Source: Paenibacillus xylanilyticus
GTDB lineage: Bacteria; Bacillota; Bacilli; Paenibacillales; Paenibacillaceae
Assembly (NCBI RefSeq): GCF_013359935.1
Contig: NZ_JABMCB010000202.1
Span: 186,001-250,000, forward strand
Length of the DNA stretch: 64,000 bases
Direction: 5' to 3'
Shown: in pieces, positions 50,048 through 58,712 of the stretch
Layout: the number at the start of each line of letters is the position of its first letter
Numbering within the stretch: position 1 is the first letter of the stretch
The notes under the pieces: model-generated
Seen by the model: the letters and a program-made list of their open reading frames with translations, nothing else
Told to the model about the DNA's origin: nothing
The model's database searches: none
Translations under genes and position numbers: made by a program

Positions 50048-50381
50048 TCATAATTGTTTATCGGATGCCGTTAGATAGTGCTTTACCTTAGGTAGAAGTA
50101 CATCCTTAAAGTCTGTTTTCTATTCGTAAACAACTAAAACTGGCGAATCATCATCTTCTATCATATAGAAGAGATAATTAAACTGGGACAGATTTGCGTC
50201 TTTAGAAAGAATAATGCATCTAAAGAAACTTTCCATATTCATCGCACGTCTTTGTTTTCGTTTGAAACCAAATGATCTCCCCAACGAAGCCTATGTTTTC
50301 TCCAGGGAAAATCCACTCATCACTCATAACTATTTGATTGGATAGGACAAATTCTTTATTTTCTTCTGATTCATAAGGCAT
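50048..50381 (-). pseudogene. Small conserved-looking gene with one frameshift and one nonsense codon
   Basis: An ATG at 50381 behind GAGGTAAC opens MPYESEENKEFVLSNQIVMS and IGFVGEIIWFQTKTKTCDEY, stopping at TAG 50220-50222. Skipping one T restores RCIILSKDANLSQFNYLFYM and IEDDDSPVLVVYE. An in-frame TAG follows, then KTDFKDVLLPKVKHYLTASD up to TGA at 50048. The three pieces fit one protein of about 110 residues. Function unknown; it resembles small proteins found near polymorphic toxin or immunity loci, but that is a guess. Confidence 0.55.
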
Positions 50382-50630
50382 GTTACCTCAATATATGCGA
50401 ACAAAATTTCCTCGTGTTTATTACAACAATCAAAGATCGCAGCGGCAGTTCTAATTGTGATACGCGTCAACTTAATGACAATACTGGCGAAAAATAAGAA
50501 GGAGCTTGTCGCGGCGTGACAGCTCCTAGGGTCCAATTAATTAACTTAAACAATAAACAATATTCCCGAACCGTTCGGTGGCATTGAGATCTTGGTTGTA
50601 GGTCGGAAGGATAAAACTGTAGAAAAAAGA

Positions 50631-51731
50631 CTAAATATTTCGTTTCTCATACTCAAACGGGTCTTCTATGGAGTAAATCTCATGAAAAAAACCTATATAC
50701 GGGATATCTTCTTCCAAACATTTTATGAGATATGACAGTTCCTCGTAACATTCAGGCTCTTTACAATTGTTGCCCATATCCTCGAATCTGCCTAAGATAT
50801 TTTCCATAAGGTTCACTTGGATAAATAAAGGCAACTTTTCCAGCATAGACTCTTCGAGATTGGTCTCCGATCTGTACCCTTCAAGGACTGTTTCAAAATA
50901 ATCATCCATAAATTCCTTCCGTTTACTAGCGTCTGGTTCAAATTGTATCCAGCCGACTCCGTTTCCCCAGATGCTGGCCAAGTCAAACATATACCAACCG
51001 AAACATGAATTATCGAAATCATATACAGTTATTTGTCCGGTATTAAAATCTATTGAATAATTCCCATCGTTGTAATCAAAATGGAGCATACCAAAAGTCT
51101 CCTGGTCCCTATCCAATCCTTGTAAGGTATCAAGGAGTCCTACCATTTTCTCTTTAAGCAAAGACAAGGAATTCGGTATCAGTTTATCGATATATTCGGT
51201 ATTATATTTGTCAAAAAAGCTATACCGGTGATGAACAGGCGTATACCCCTTCGATATTTGGTGCAGTCTCCCCAGGGTTTTGCCGCAATTATAATAATAT
51301 TCGGTAATTGGAACTCCTTCTCTGTACCGATAATTATTTTCTACAAGTAATTTCCCCTTAGCCTTTTCAAACAGGCAGACAAAAAAGATGTGGTTATTGT
51401 AAGGGATCTCCTCCAGCAGATTCCCCTTTCGGGAGCTGATTACATTCGAGACACTGCCTCCGTGCTCAAATAGATATCTAACAAATTCCACTTCGCCTAG
51501 GAAATCTTCTCGGCTCCTGTCGGGTAAGAAAGCGATTCTGAGTATTTTAGCACTCTCGCCCTCTTTTTCACATGTGTAAACGACATTCCGCCCGCCATCA
51601 TGTGCCGGAATCCGCTGGATTTCATATCCTTCTAATCCGAACGTCTCTGATACAACTGTAAGTAAATAGGTATCTCCGATTGCAACGACTTCGTTATAAT
51701 GTATAACTATCTCTCCTCTTCTTACAAACAT
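50631..51731 (-). CDS. Aminoglycoside phosphotransferase-fold kinase
   Basis: This 366-residue APH-family protein has the catalytic loop 'MLHFDYNDGNYSID' (HxDxxxxN pattern) near residue 227 and the metal-binding 'ITVYDFDNSCFGWYMFDLA' (DFD) at about 248-266. It also has an N-lobe with 'YEIQRIPAHDGGRNVVYTCE'. Such proteins phosphorylate antibiotics, homoserine or other small alcohols; no resistance role can be inferred. The start at 51731 lacks an obvious ribosome site, while AGAGGAGAG lies within the first ten codons, so the real start may lie slightly downstream at a rare codon. Confidence 0.8.
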   Translation of the reverse strand: MFVRRGEIVIHYNEVVAIGDTYLLTVVSETFGLEGYEIQRIPAHDGGRNVVYTCEKEGESAKILRIAFLPDRSREDFLGEVEFVRYLFEHGGSVSNVISSRKGNLLEEIPYNNHIFFVCLFEKAKGKLLVENNYRYREGVPITEYYYNCGKTLGRLHQISKGYTPVHHRYSFFDKYNTEYIDKLIPNSLSLLKEKMVGLLDTLQGLDRDQETFGMLHFDYNDGNYSIDFNTGQITVYDFDNSCFGWYMFDLASIWGNGVGWIQFEPDASKRKEFMDDYFETVLEGYRSETNLEESMLEKLPLFIQVNLMENILGRFEDMGNNCKEPECYEELSYLIKCLEEDIPYIGFFHEIYSIEDPFEYEKRNI

Positions 51732-51797
51732 CTATTTGTGATTAATGTACTAAAAAGAGCATACCATCGTATCGGCACGCGCAATGGACTTTTTTGA

Positions 51798-52691
51798 TCA
51801 TTTTAAGAAACGGTTCACTCTGATGGGCGCAAACCATTCCATTTGACAATACTCCCCATCATATGCATCCAAATCCACTTTTTCAAAGAAGAAATCGCCA
51901 TCCAGAAGGTCGAATTTCCCATTGTGCTCTTTGGCAAGCCTATCAATGGCAGCATACAGCGCCTCTGCGCGTAGTTGGTTGATCTCCTCATAATGATGAT
52001 TTCCAACATAGCGAAAACTGACACACATTGACGCAGGGACTGTATCTCCTACAAAGCCGTCAGGAATGTTATTCAGATCCGTTACACGCATAGATGGTAG
52101 ATAGTACGTCCAACTAAGCGATGGATCAGGTGTCCTCGTTAGACCGTAATAGATATTGGGTTCTATCGGATTAGGCACTTCATGCCGCTTGCCCCACCAA
52201 AACTGTTTGGCCGCTTCGGGCGCTTCGGTCGGCGATTCAGCAATCTCAATTTGATACATTCGCCCCATGACATGAAAGGACGGGATCATAACCATTTCTG
52301 GTCCATATATTAAATTTCCGCAAACATCGTTCTTTGGAAATAGATGAATTGGGGCTGTTACGTGAATATTTTTGCCGGAGTCTCTACATTCACCAGGCGT
52401 CATTCCATATTCGCGTTTAAATGCACGTATGTAGGTTTGCTCATGTTCATAACCGCAGTCGATGGCAATATCTAGAACCCGTTTCTCAGTCTGCATCAAA
52501 TCTTCTAAGCTGAAGGCTAGCTTTCGAGAGCGGATATAGCTTTGTAGCGGTACGCCAAAAGCGAACTTGAAAAGTCGACGTAAGTGAACAATGGAAATCG
52601 GGAGATCGTTTAGATAATCTGTCTCGCTCGTACCAGAAACAACCTCTTCTATTCGAGACAGGAGCTCAGAAAGAATGTTGTATGGTTGTAT
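51798..52691 (-). CDS. AraC-family regulator with GyrI-like effector domain, no normal start codon
   Basis: The frame is open for about 297 codons. The AraC double HTH (about residues 10-105) includes 'ISIVHLRRLFKFAFGVPLQSYIRSRKLAFSLEDL' and 'DIAIDCGYEHEQTYIRAFKREYGMTPGECR'. A GyrI-like/AraC effector-binding domain follows (about 125-297; 'VMGRMYQIEIAESP', 'PASMCVSFRYVG'). The first ATG in frame is internal (52499) and would remove most of the first HTH. Upstream the frame reaches a TAG at 52695-52697, with ATA at 52689-52691 where ATG would fit, behind GGAGAGTG. Either ATA/ATT is used or the start was lost by mutation. Confidence 0.75.
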   Translation of the reverse strand: MQPYNILSELLSRIEEVVSGTSETDYLNDLPISIVHLRRLFKFAFGVPLQSYIRSRKLAFSLEDLMQTEKRVLDIAIDCGYEHEQTYIRAFKREYGMTPGECRDSGKNIHVTAPIHLFPKNDVCGNLIYGPEMVMIPSFHVMGRMYQIEIAESPTEAPEAAKQFWWGKRHEVPNPIEPNIYYGLTRTPDPSLSWTYYLPSMRVTDLNNIPDGFVGDTVPASMCVSFRYVGNHHYEEINQLRAEALYAAIDRLAKEHNGKFDLLDGDFFFEKVDLDAYDGEYCQMEWFAPIRVNRFLK

Positions 52692-52913
52692 AGCCTATGT
52701 CACTCTCCTAATATATATTTGTTCCTTAAAATTCATAACGAAACATATTCGCTATTAGTGAAATCATACCACAGATGGGAATCATCTTTATTTTTTGAAT
52801 AAAAGAAAAAGTCTGAGTCAATTGGAAGGCTAGAATTACTTATATTCATTTTTTTGCCACTAGCCCGCTTATCAAATTCCCCGCCCCTACGACTCTGCGT
52901 GGTTAGAATTAAA

Positions 52914-53007
52914 CTAATCTGCCCGTTAGTTCAACAAAAGCAGCTGATCACTTTGATCAGCTGCTCTCTTTGTATTATTGAGTTATCGTTTTCCGTTAGC
53001 TTAATGA
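52914..53007. repeat. CCCGTTAG short element, full copy D
   Basis: Left end TAATCTGCCCGTTAGTTCAAC, perfect hairpin AAAGCAGCTGATCA-CTT-TGATCAGCTGCT, then TATTATTGAGTTATCG and right end TTTTCCGTTAGCTTAATGA. The surrounding stretches (52700-52913 and 53008-53195) contain no gene I can support. Confidence 0.75.
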
Positions 53008-53195
53008 TTACAGGGTGAATATCAGACGGATATAATTTATCGCTAAAGTAAAGAAACCGTTTAAATACAAGAATATATCTTGTCACTGACAATAAATTCA
53101 AGAGGTTACAGTTAGTTCTGAAATAAATTCTAGTTATCATCATTGGAACAATCGTCACGCAAACATTTTATCTTACCTATACCAATATTTCTAAC

Positions 53196-54083
53196 CTATA
53201 AAAGGACGGTTTGCTTTAACTGAATAACTGAACTTCTTAGGTCTTTTTCTTGTTCCAGGTAAGCACACAACGCTTGAATAACCGACCTCTTTGGCTCGGT
53301 CTGTGCAATCTCGCTATTCAACAATTGAACAATCTCTTGCAATTCCTTACGCCGTTCTGCCCCACCCTTCCATGCCTCAATAATAGCAATCACTCTGCCG
53401 AGCAGCTCTTCGGTAATCCGTTCTTTTTCACTATTCCAGTCGTTTGAGCCTGAATGAATAAATGTATCATATGCGCTTTTCCCAAGCAGTCCGTTCGAAC
53501 CTGACTTGGACATGTGGTTGACTAACGCATCCATTTTATCAACGATAAACCAAGCCGTATCCTCAACGGACAATAGATTCTCTTCGGAGATGACGCGCTG
53601 CAGATAATCTTTAAGAATTGCCCGGTAAATAAAGATCAAATCCCAGAGAAACGGTTTAATTCTATGACCATAGACTTCCACAAGCCATGATCTGTGCCAC
53701 TCCATCATTCGCTCGCGAACGTGGTTCCTTAATTTGCGGAATGTTTCGTATTGCGTAATCGGTAGATCAATGAAATCCACCATAATATGACGATATTCCA
53801 TGAAATACTGAAAACGAAATACGATCTGATCCACAAGTCGCTCCTGAGGGCTTCCCGTTCCGATATCTTTTAAACGTTCAGCCTGATCAAAGTAAGCCAA
53901 TTGGCATTGGTCGAAAACCTCACACAACAAATCCTCTTTAGAAGGGAAATATTTGTACACGGAGCCCTTTGCTATGGAACAGTCCTGGGCAATTTCCTGA
54001 ATGGATGTGGCCAGATAACCTTTTTCTTTAAACATCTTAGAAGCCGAATAAATGATATCTTGCTTCGTTACGCTCATGCTCAT
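53196..54083 (-). CDS. TetR/AcrR-family regulator
   Basis: This 295-residue regulator, longer than the usual ~200, has an N-terminal HTH ('IIYSASKMFKEKGYLATSIQEIAQDCSIAKGSVYKYFPSKEDLLCEVFDQ', residues 9-58) and an extended helical sensor domain. The C terminus has predicted coiled-coil character ('RKELQEIVQLLNSEIAQTEP'). ATG 54083 follows GAGGGG; the longer frame, to 54131, has no site. It is divergent from the isochorismatase-family gene at 54208. The intervening TTCAAAAATTTGAA dyad (near 54152-54165) is a likely operator. Confidence 0.82.
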   Translation of the reverse strand: MSMSVTKQDIIYSASKMFKEKGYLATSIQEIAQDCSIAKGSVYKYFPSKEDLLCEVFDQCQLAYFDQAERLKDIGTGSPQERLVDQIVFRFQYFMEYRHIMVDFIDLPITQYETFRKLRNHVRERMMEWHRSWLVEVYGHRIKPFLWDLIFIYRAILKDYLQRVISEENLLSVEDTAWFIVDKMDALVNHMSKSGSNGLLGKSAYDTFIHSGSNDWNSEKERITEELLGRVIAIIEAWKGGAERRKELQEIVQLLNSEIAQTEPKRSVIQALCAYLEQEKDLRSSVIQLKQTVLL

Positions 54084-54149
54084 GCATCCCCTCTTGACAA
54101 CGTTAAACCCATAGTACAAAATTATGAACATGCAGTCAAATAACTCAAG

Positions 54150-54170
54150 TTCAAAAATTTGAACTGACAG
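54150..54170. promoter_or_regulatory. Candidate operator for the divergent TetR regulator
   Basis: TTCAAAAATTTGAAC preceded by AAG contains the dyad TTCAAA-AA-TTTGAA, and further out GTTCAAA...TTTGAAC. The perfect arms are about 7 bp. It sits midway between the TetR start (54083) and the isochorismatase-family start (54208). Confidence 0.5.
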
Positions 54171-54207
54171 TCAAGAATGGATAAACTGAAACTGGAGTGT
54201 GATTAAC

Positions 54208-54786
54208 ATGAAAGAACATTTATATCAATTTTCTAAAACGGCCTTAATCGTAATCGATTTACAGAAATGGATCGGAAACCAATACGCCCCTCATTCGGCA
54301 GAACAAGTTGTCGAACGTGCCTCTGCCATGGTTCAATCTTTCCGTGAGGCAGGTGCCTTCGTTGGACTCGTACGCGTTTCTTCGAAAGATTTCAAAGACA
54401 TGCCTCGTCCCCTGCTGGATCAAGAACCTCCAGCGATCAATCTGGTGCCTGGTTGGGATGAAATTGTGCCTGAAATTGGAGTCACTGCTAACGACCATCT
54501 AATTACTAAGCGTCAGTGGGGTGCATTTTACGGGACGGATCTGGATCAGCAGTTGCGCAGGAGAGGCATTACAACGATTGTACTCTGCGGAATTGCCTCA
54601 GGGATCGGGGTTGATACCACGGCTCGAGAAGCATTTGCTCATGGGTACCAGGTAATTTTCGCGATCGACGCCATGACCGGATTCAGTGAGGCAGAACATG
54701 AGCACGTAAGCAAAGTCATCTTTCCACGTATCGGCCGAATCCGCACGACCGACGAGATTCTCGCTTGTGCAGCACTTCAATCATAG
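54208..54786 (+). CDS. Isochorismatase-family hydrolase lacking the catalytic cysteine
   Basis: This 192-residue Rossmann-like hydrolase has Asp in 'ALIVIDLQKWIG' and Lys in 'LITKRQWGAFYGTDLD', but the usual TNxCV segment reads 'GIASGIGVDTTARE', with Gly where the cysteine is expected. True isochorismatases such as PhzD and EntB also have a non-Cys residue there, while the amidase members need Cys. It is therefore not an ordinary cysteine amidase. ATG 54208 follows GGAGTGTG; a GTG lies 9 bases earlier. It is probably repressed by the divergent TetR protein. Confidence 0.85.
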   Translation: MKEHLYQFSKTALIVIDLQKWIGNQYAPHSAEQVVERASAMVQSFREAGAFVGLVRVSSKDFKDMPRPLLDQEPPAINLVPGWDEIVPEIGVTANDHLITKRQWGAFYGTDLDQQLRRRGITTIVLCGIASGIGVDTTAREAFAHGYQVIFAIDAMTGFSEAEHEHVSKVIFPRIGRIRTTDEILACAALQS

Positions 54787-54888
54787 ATCCACATCAAAGG
54801 ACTTAATCGATGAGAGGTGCGTTAACAACCACGCCTCTGAAATAATACAATGTTATTTTTCTACGACACTGGCCTCTTCAAGTTAAAG

Positions 54889-54922
54889 CAAGGGCACGCA
54901 ACAAGGTGCCTTTGTTTTACTT
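54889..54922 (+). terminator. Intrinsic terminator after the isochorismatase-family gene
   Basis: CAAGGGCAC (54889-54897) pairs with GTGCCTTTG (54906-54914) with one G-T pair, and TTTTACTTTT follows. It lies about 100 bases after the stop codon. Confidence 0.7.
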
Positions 54923-54949
54923 TTCTAATCTGTTGGCTCTTAGATCACT

Positions 54950-55334
54950 TCCTTTAATCCTAGGGATGATTTTACTTTTGGTGTGTTTGATCTCATACGT
55001 CACGGTACTCTCCGATTTTTCCCGATATGTTTAATTACACCTCCATGTGCCCTGCCTTGAATCCAGGGTAGCCCCTCCATATGGATTTGAGTCAAACTAC
55101 CGATCCACCGATTGGTCTTCCTACTGTAGACACCTGCCCCTGAGAATTTATGCTCACACTTTTTTTAAAACGGAGATTCATTCTCCAGGTCAATTCCAAG
55201 TCCAACATATACACTAAGGTCCTCGATCTCCTTGCTGCTCCAGTACCCCGCATTAACTAGCAGGAAAAGTAATCCGGGCAGCAAGTGGCGATTCGACTTC
55301 GTATGTACATCCCTCCATTTTTCGTGGAATATAT
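54950..55334 (-). other. Decayed coding stretch, origin unknown
   Basis: No intact gene. The minus strand contains protein-like runs in shifting frames: HTKSNRHLLPGLLFLLVNAG and YWSSKEIEDLSVYVGLGIDL to about 55175, then KFSGAGVYSRKTNRWIGSLT and QIHMEGLPWIQGRAHGGVIK. Stops separate them. This looks like a degraded gene lying upstream of nothing transcribed in the same sense. I cannot name the parent family. Confidence 0.3.
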
Positions 55335-56063
55335 CTAGTCTGCTCTTTTAACAAATACCCGGATCATCATCATCAGTATAGTAATATGAAAAATAAATCC
55401 TACACTAAAATAAGTCAATGCAGTGAGTGATTCACCCGATATTCCTGTTATAAAAACCATTGCTGGCCAGTAGGTGGGAATCCACATGCCTAGCCATTGC
55501 CATGGATCTGGCACAAAAAAAATAACAATAGGACCAGCGATAAATAAAAGCGCACCAATCTTGTATAAAGCTAATCCCTCTACTTTGTTAGCAGAGAAAG
55601 CCGCCACCAGTAGTGCAAACCATGGCGCTTCTATGGCCAATAACAATAGCATAAGCAAAATCTCCGCATGAAACTCGATTAGTCCTGAGCATATTATAAA
55701 CATCACGGTTAGCACGGCACTTAAGATTGAAGGCAAAGTTAATCTGTAAGACAGATAACCTCTTTTCATGAGCGGGGTTACTGCAAAATAGGAGATGAGG
55801 TTTTCATCTCGTTCATCCAACATTAATAATCCAGTCATCATACCTAATAGCATGGGGATCGTTACAATCAGGAGAACTGCAGTAAAGTCTCTGAACTCGG
55901 TTAAATCGAAAGAGTAACTTACCTGCAGCCATTGAGCTGCCACCGGAAATCCAAACCGAGTGAGTAAGATCAAGATCACCGGGCCCAAAAAGCCAACCAG
56001 TAATACCGGATCCGTTCCTGCGGAACGAATATCGTTCATTAAAAGTACTCGGTATCGATTCAC
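55335..56063 (-). CDS. ABC-2-type exporter permease subunit
   Basis: This 242-residue membrane protein has six predicted helices, including 'PVLLVGFLGPVILILLTRFGF', 'FTAVLLIVTIPMLLGMMTGLLML' and 'LALYKIGALLFIAGPIVIFFV'. The 'DERDENLISYFAVTPL' loop after helix 2 is typical of ABC-2 exporter subunits. It starts GTG, overlapping the previous stop by 4 bases (GTGA). It probably heterodimerises with the next subunit. Substrate unknown; such trios often export antibiotics or bacteriocins. Confidence 0.8.
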   Translation of the reverse strand: MNRYRVLLMNDIRSAGTDPVLLVGFLGPVILILLTRFGFPVAAQWLQVSYSFDLTEFRDFTAVLLIVTIPMLLGMMTGLLMLDERDENLISYFAVTPLMKRGYLSYRLTLPSILSAVLTVMFIICSGLIEFHAEILLMLLLLAIEAPWFALLVAAFSANKVEGLALYKIGALLFIAGPIVIFFVPDPWQWLGMWIPTYWPAMVFITGISGESLTALTYFSVGFIFHITILMMMIRVFVKRAD

Positions 56064-56764
56064 TTTCCAGCTCCCCTTTCCCCTAAAACATACTTCTTAT
56101 AAGAAAGTTTAGCCCAGCTATAGATCGCATAATTCCAAACGATCAAAATAAAAAAGGCGTAAAGAATCTCTTCAGTTGACAAGGGAGAGAATGCTGATTT
56201 TAAAAGAAGTAATGTACCCTCAGTTGGAAGAATATGGAATGGTCTAGTATTCCATACATCAAAAAAAGCAAGCAAAGGAAGTAATAATGGCAACGCATAG
56301 ACTTGAGACATCAGGATAAAACCGTTAATCGTCTGGTACCGAACGACAACCCCGATCGATAATAACGTCATAAGACTCGAAGTTAACACCACACCCGCTG
56401 AAAACAAAAAAGGGGATTCCGGAACTCCAATTGATGTTGTATGAATCACCCACGCCGCGATCAGAGATAACACAGATAACGAAGCTACTTTTGCGAATAA
56501 ATAATCACGAATACGAATAGGGGTAACAAAAAGGGGATCGTGAACGCCCTGATCTCGCTCTAGAAGCACGATTCCTCCAGCTAATATCAATCCAAGTGCA
56601 CTCGGATCGCTGAAAGTTAACAGAATGACGGTCTTTTCCAAGTACTTATCAGGGACAAAATTCAGCAATGTCCAATAACAGGCACACACAAAGGCATACA
56701 CAATATAAAATCCATGGCGCCTCTGGAATCTGATATCAAAGGCAAAGGCAGAAATGAATCTCAT
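56060..56764 (-). CDS. ABC-2-type exporter permease subunit
   Basis: This 234-residue, six-helix membrane protein has 'ALGLILAGGIVLLERDQGVHDPLFVTPIRIRDYLFAK', the same layout as its partner (helix 2, charged ERDxG loop, 'TP' turn). Its ATG overlaps the ATPase stop by 4 bases (ATGA), so all three genes are translationally coupled. Heterodimeric ABC-2 pore is inferred. Confidence 0.8.
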   Translation of the reverse strand: MRFISAFAFDIRFQRRHGFYIVYAFVCACYWTLLNFVPDKYLEKTVILLTFSDPSALGLILAGGIVLLERDQGVHDPLFVTPIRIRDYLFAKVASLSVLSLIAAWVIHTTSIGVPESPFLFSAGVVLTSSLMTLLSIGVVVRYQTINGFILMSQVYALPLLLPLLAFFDVWNTRPFHILPTEGTLLLLKSAFSPLSTEEILYAFFILIVWNYAIYSWAKLSYKKYVLGERGAGK

Positions 56765-57615
56765 GCGAGCTCTCTCCCTGTAACTTCAATGAATATTTGC
56801 TCCAGTGAAGCCTCCTGGGAATGAATCGTCTCAATTGAATAATTTCGTATAAGACTTAAAAATAATTCATTATCCCCTAATCCCTGCTGGGGAAAAGCTG
56901 CGCTAATTAATTCCCCTTCTTGACGATATTCAACCCTGACTCTTTTTTGACCCTTACGAAGTTTAAGTTCCCGAGGGGAATCGATCAGTTTGATTTGTCC
57001 ATCCACGATAAAAGCTACACGATCGCATATCTCCTCTGCGGCTTGCATGTTGTGTGTTGTTATTAGAACCGTTTTACCTTCTTCTTTTTTCTCCAGAATG
57101 AGATCCTTCATTTGTTTGGCATTAACCGGATCCAAACCTGAGGTCGGTTCATCCAGGAAGAGAATATCAGGATCATTCAAAAGTGCACGGCAAAAATTCA
57201 AACGCATTTTCATCCCTTTTGAAAGTTGAGACACCCTCAAATTAGCTGCTTGATCCAAACCCACTTGCTCCAATAACCCTTTCGGGTCCTCTGTTCGCCC
57301 AGCATAAAGTGACCGGAATAGTTTTAAGTTCTCCAACACAGAAAACTTGGAGTAAAAGTTTGGAAATTCAAAGGCGACTCCAATTCGTTCATAGTAGTCA
57401 GGTCCGATATCCTTGATCTCTTTATCCATTACCTTAACATTGCCTTGATACCCCTTAAGAACACCTATCAGTATTTTTTGCGTTGTACTTTTTCCAGCTC
57501 CTGATGGACCAAGAAAACCAAAAATCTCTCCCTTTGGAATATGGAAATCCATACGATGAATCGCAGGCTCTGTCTGTCCCGGATACGTAAATTTAAGGTT
57601 CCGTACATCAATCAC
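56761..57615 (-). CDS. ABC exporter ATPase, drug/lantibiotic-export type
   Basis: This 284-residue ATPase has Walker A 'GPSGAGKST' (near residues 35-43), a degenerate signature 'LSKGMKMRLNFCRALL', Walker B 'ILFLDEPTSGLD' and switch 'LITTHNM'. The C-terminal extension after residue 215 is typical of the ABC-2 drug-export group (CcmA/YhcH-like). GTG 57615 lies 7 bases after AGGAGG; a TTG two codons earlier is too close to the site. First gene of the exporter operon. Confidence 0.88.
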   Translation of the reverse strand: MIDVRNLKFTYPGQTEPAIHRMDFHIPKGEIFGFLGPSGAGKSTTQKILIGVLKGYQGNVKVMDKEIKDIGPDYYERIGVAFEFPNFYSKFSVLENLKLFRSLYAGRTEDPKGLLEQVGLDQAANLRVSQLSKGMKMRLNFCRALLNDPDILFLDEPTSGLDPVNAKQMKDLILEKKEEGKTVLITTHNMQAAEEICDRVAFIVDGQIKLIDSPRELKLRKGQKRVRVEYRQEGELISAAFPQQGLGDNELFLSLIRNYSIETIHSQEASLEQIFIEVTGRELA

Positions 57616-57765
57616 ACCCAATCCTCCTCCCCGTCTTTCAACACTGGTTCAATGTGCTTCTCAACACTCCAAAGGCCGATAGATCCACAACTAGAATATG
57701 AAGATGTTCATTTGATCAGTCCTTCATATAAACACATCATCTCCTCTTGAATTAACGTCAGTATA

Positions 57766-57808
57766 AAGACAAAAAAAGACAAAAGGAGCCCGCTGTGTGC
57801 AGGCTCCT
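57766..57808 (-). terminator. Intrinsic terminator after the SDR gene
   Basis: On the minus strand AGGAGCC (57808-57802) pairs with GGCTCCT (57790-57784) across an 11-base loop, followed by TTTGTCTTTTTTTGTC. The remaining gap up to 57926 shows nothing else. Confidence 0.75.
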
Positions 57809-57926
57809 CCATTTACAACCATTTTCAATTCATCCATTTAAGTATTCATGTAAATTTAACACGTTTAGATAATTTTGGCTACAATCATTTTAGATGGCTT
57901 AGTGAATCATGTATTCCTACTGTCTA

Positions 57927-58712
57927 TTACCCACGTCCGCCTTGAAAAGAAGGATACTTTGTCATCCCTCCATCTGCGAATAGTGTAATCCCTGTGACAT
58001 AGCTGGATTCCGATGAAGAGAGCCAAACGGCCGCCGCCGCAATTTCTTCAGGCTTACCGATGTATCCGAGCGGTACCAAATCCTCAACCGATGCTCGCAG
58101 CACGGGATTGGCAAATTTGACTGCGTTAATGGGGGTATTGATCGCACCTGGGGCGATGCTATTTACACGGATTCCCTTTGGGGCAAACTCCAGAGCCAGC
58201 GTCTCGGTCATCATCTTGACCCCACCCTTGCTCGCAGCGTAATGAAGAAAATGCGGCCACGGAATCACTTCATGCACACTGGAAATATTAATGATGCGGC
58301 CTTTGATATGATGCTCAAGCATATATTCCACGGCCTCTCTGCAACCGAGAAATGCTCCGGTTAGATTTACATCAATGACCCGCTTCCAGTCAGCCAAACT
58401 CAGCTTTTCTGACGGAACCTCATTCTCTATCCCAGCATTGTTGATCATAATATCCAGGGAGCCAAAGTGCTTATGCGCCGCCTGAACGAGCTTCTTTACG
58501 TCCTCTTCTTTGGAGACATCACCCTGTACCCCAATGGCCTGTCCACCTTGTAATTTGATTTCTTCAATGATGGGCTGTACATTCTGATTGTTACTGTAGT
58601 AATTAATCACAACGTTTGCTTTTTCCTGACCAAAACGTCGTGCCATCGCCTCTCCCAGGCCGGTGGCAGCACCAGTAATGACAACTGTCTGTCCTTGAAG
58701 ATCCTGATACAT
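57927..58712 (-). CDS. Glucose 1-dehydrogenase-like short-chain dehydrogenase
   Basis: This 261-residue classical SDR has the coenzyme motif 'TGAATGLGEAMA' (residues 14-25), 'INNAGIENEVPSEKLSLADW', catalytic Ser in 'INISSVHEVIPWPHFLHYAASKGG' with YxxxK, and the end 'GMTKYPSFQGGRG'. The latter two blocks are near-identical in layout to Bacillus glucose dehydrogenases (Gdh). It should oxidise beta-D-glucose with NAD(P). The ATG follows AGGAGG, and a dedicated terminator follows, so it is a one-gene unit. Confidence 0.88.
   Translation of the reverse strand: MYQDLQGQTVVITGAATGLGEAMARRFGQEKANVVINYYSNNQNVQPIIEEIKLQGGQAIGVQGDVSKEEDVKKLVQAAHKHFGSLDIMINNAGIENEVPSEKLSLADWKRVIDVNLTGAFLGCREAVEYMLEHHIKGRIINISSVHEVIPWPHFLHYAASKGGVKMMTETLALEFAPKGIRVNSIAPGAINTPINAVKFANPVLRASVEDLVPLGYIGKPEEIAAAAVWLSSSESSYVTGITLFADGGMTKYPSFQGGRG

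Noticed and set aside
52931..53158. A 75-codon minus-strand frame near copy D of the CCCGTTAG element
   Set aside because: It runs through the repeat, has no ribosome site, and the residues do not resemble a protein.
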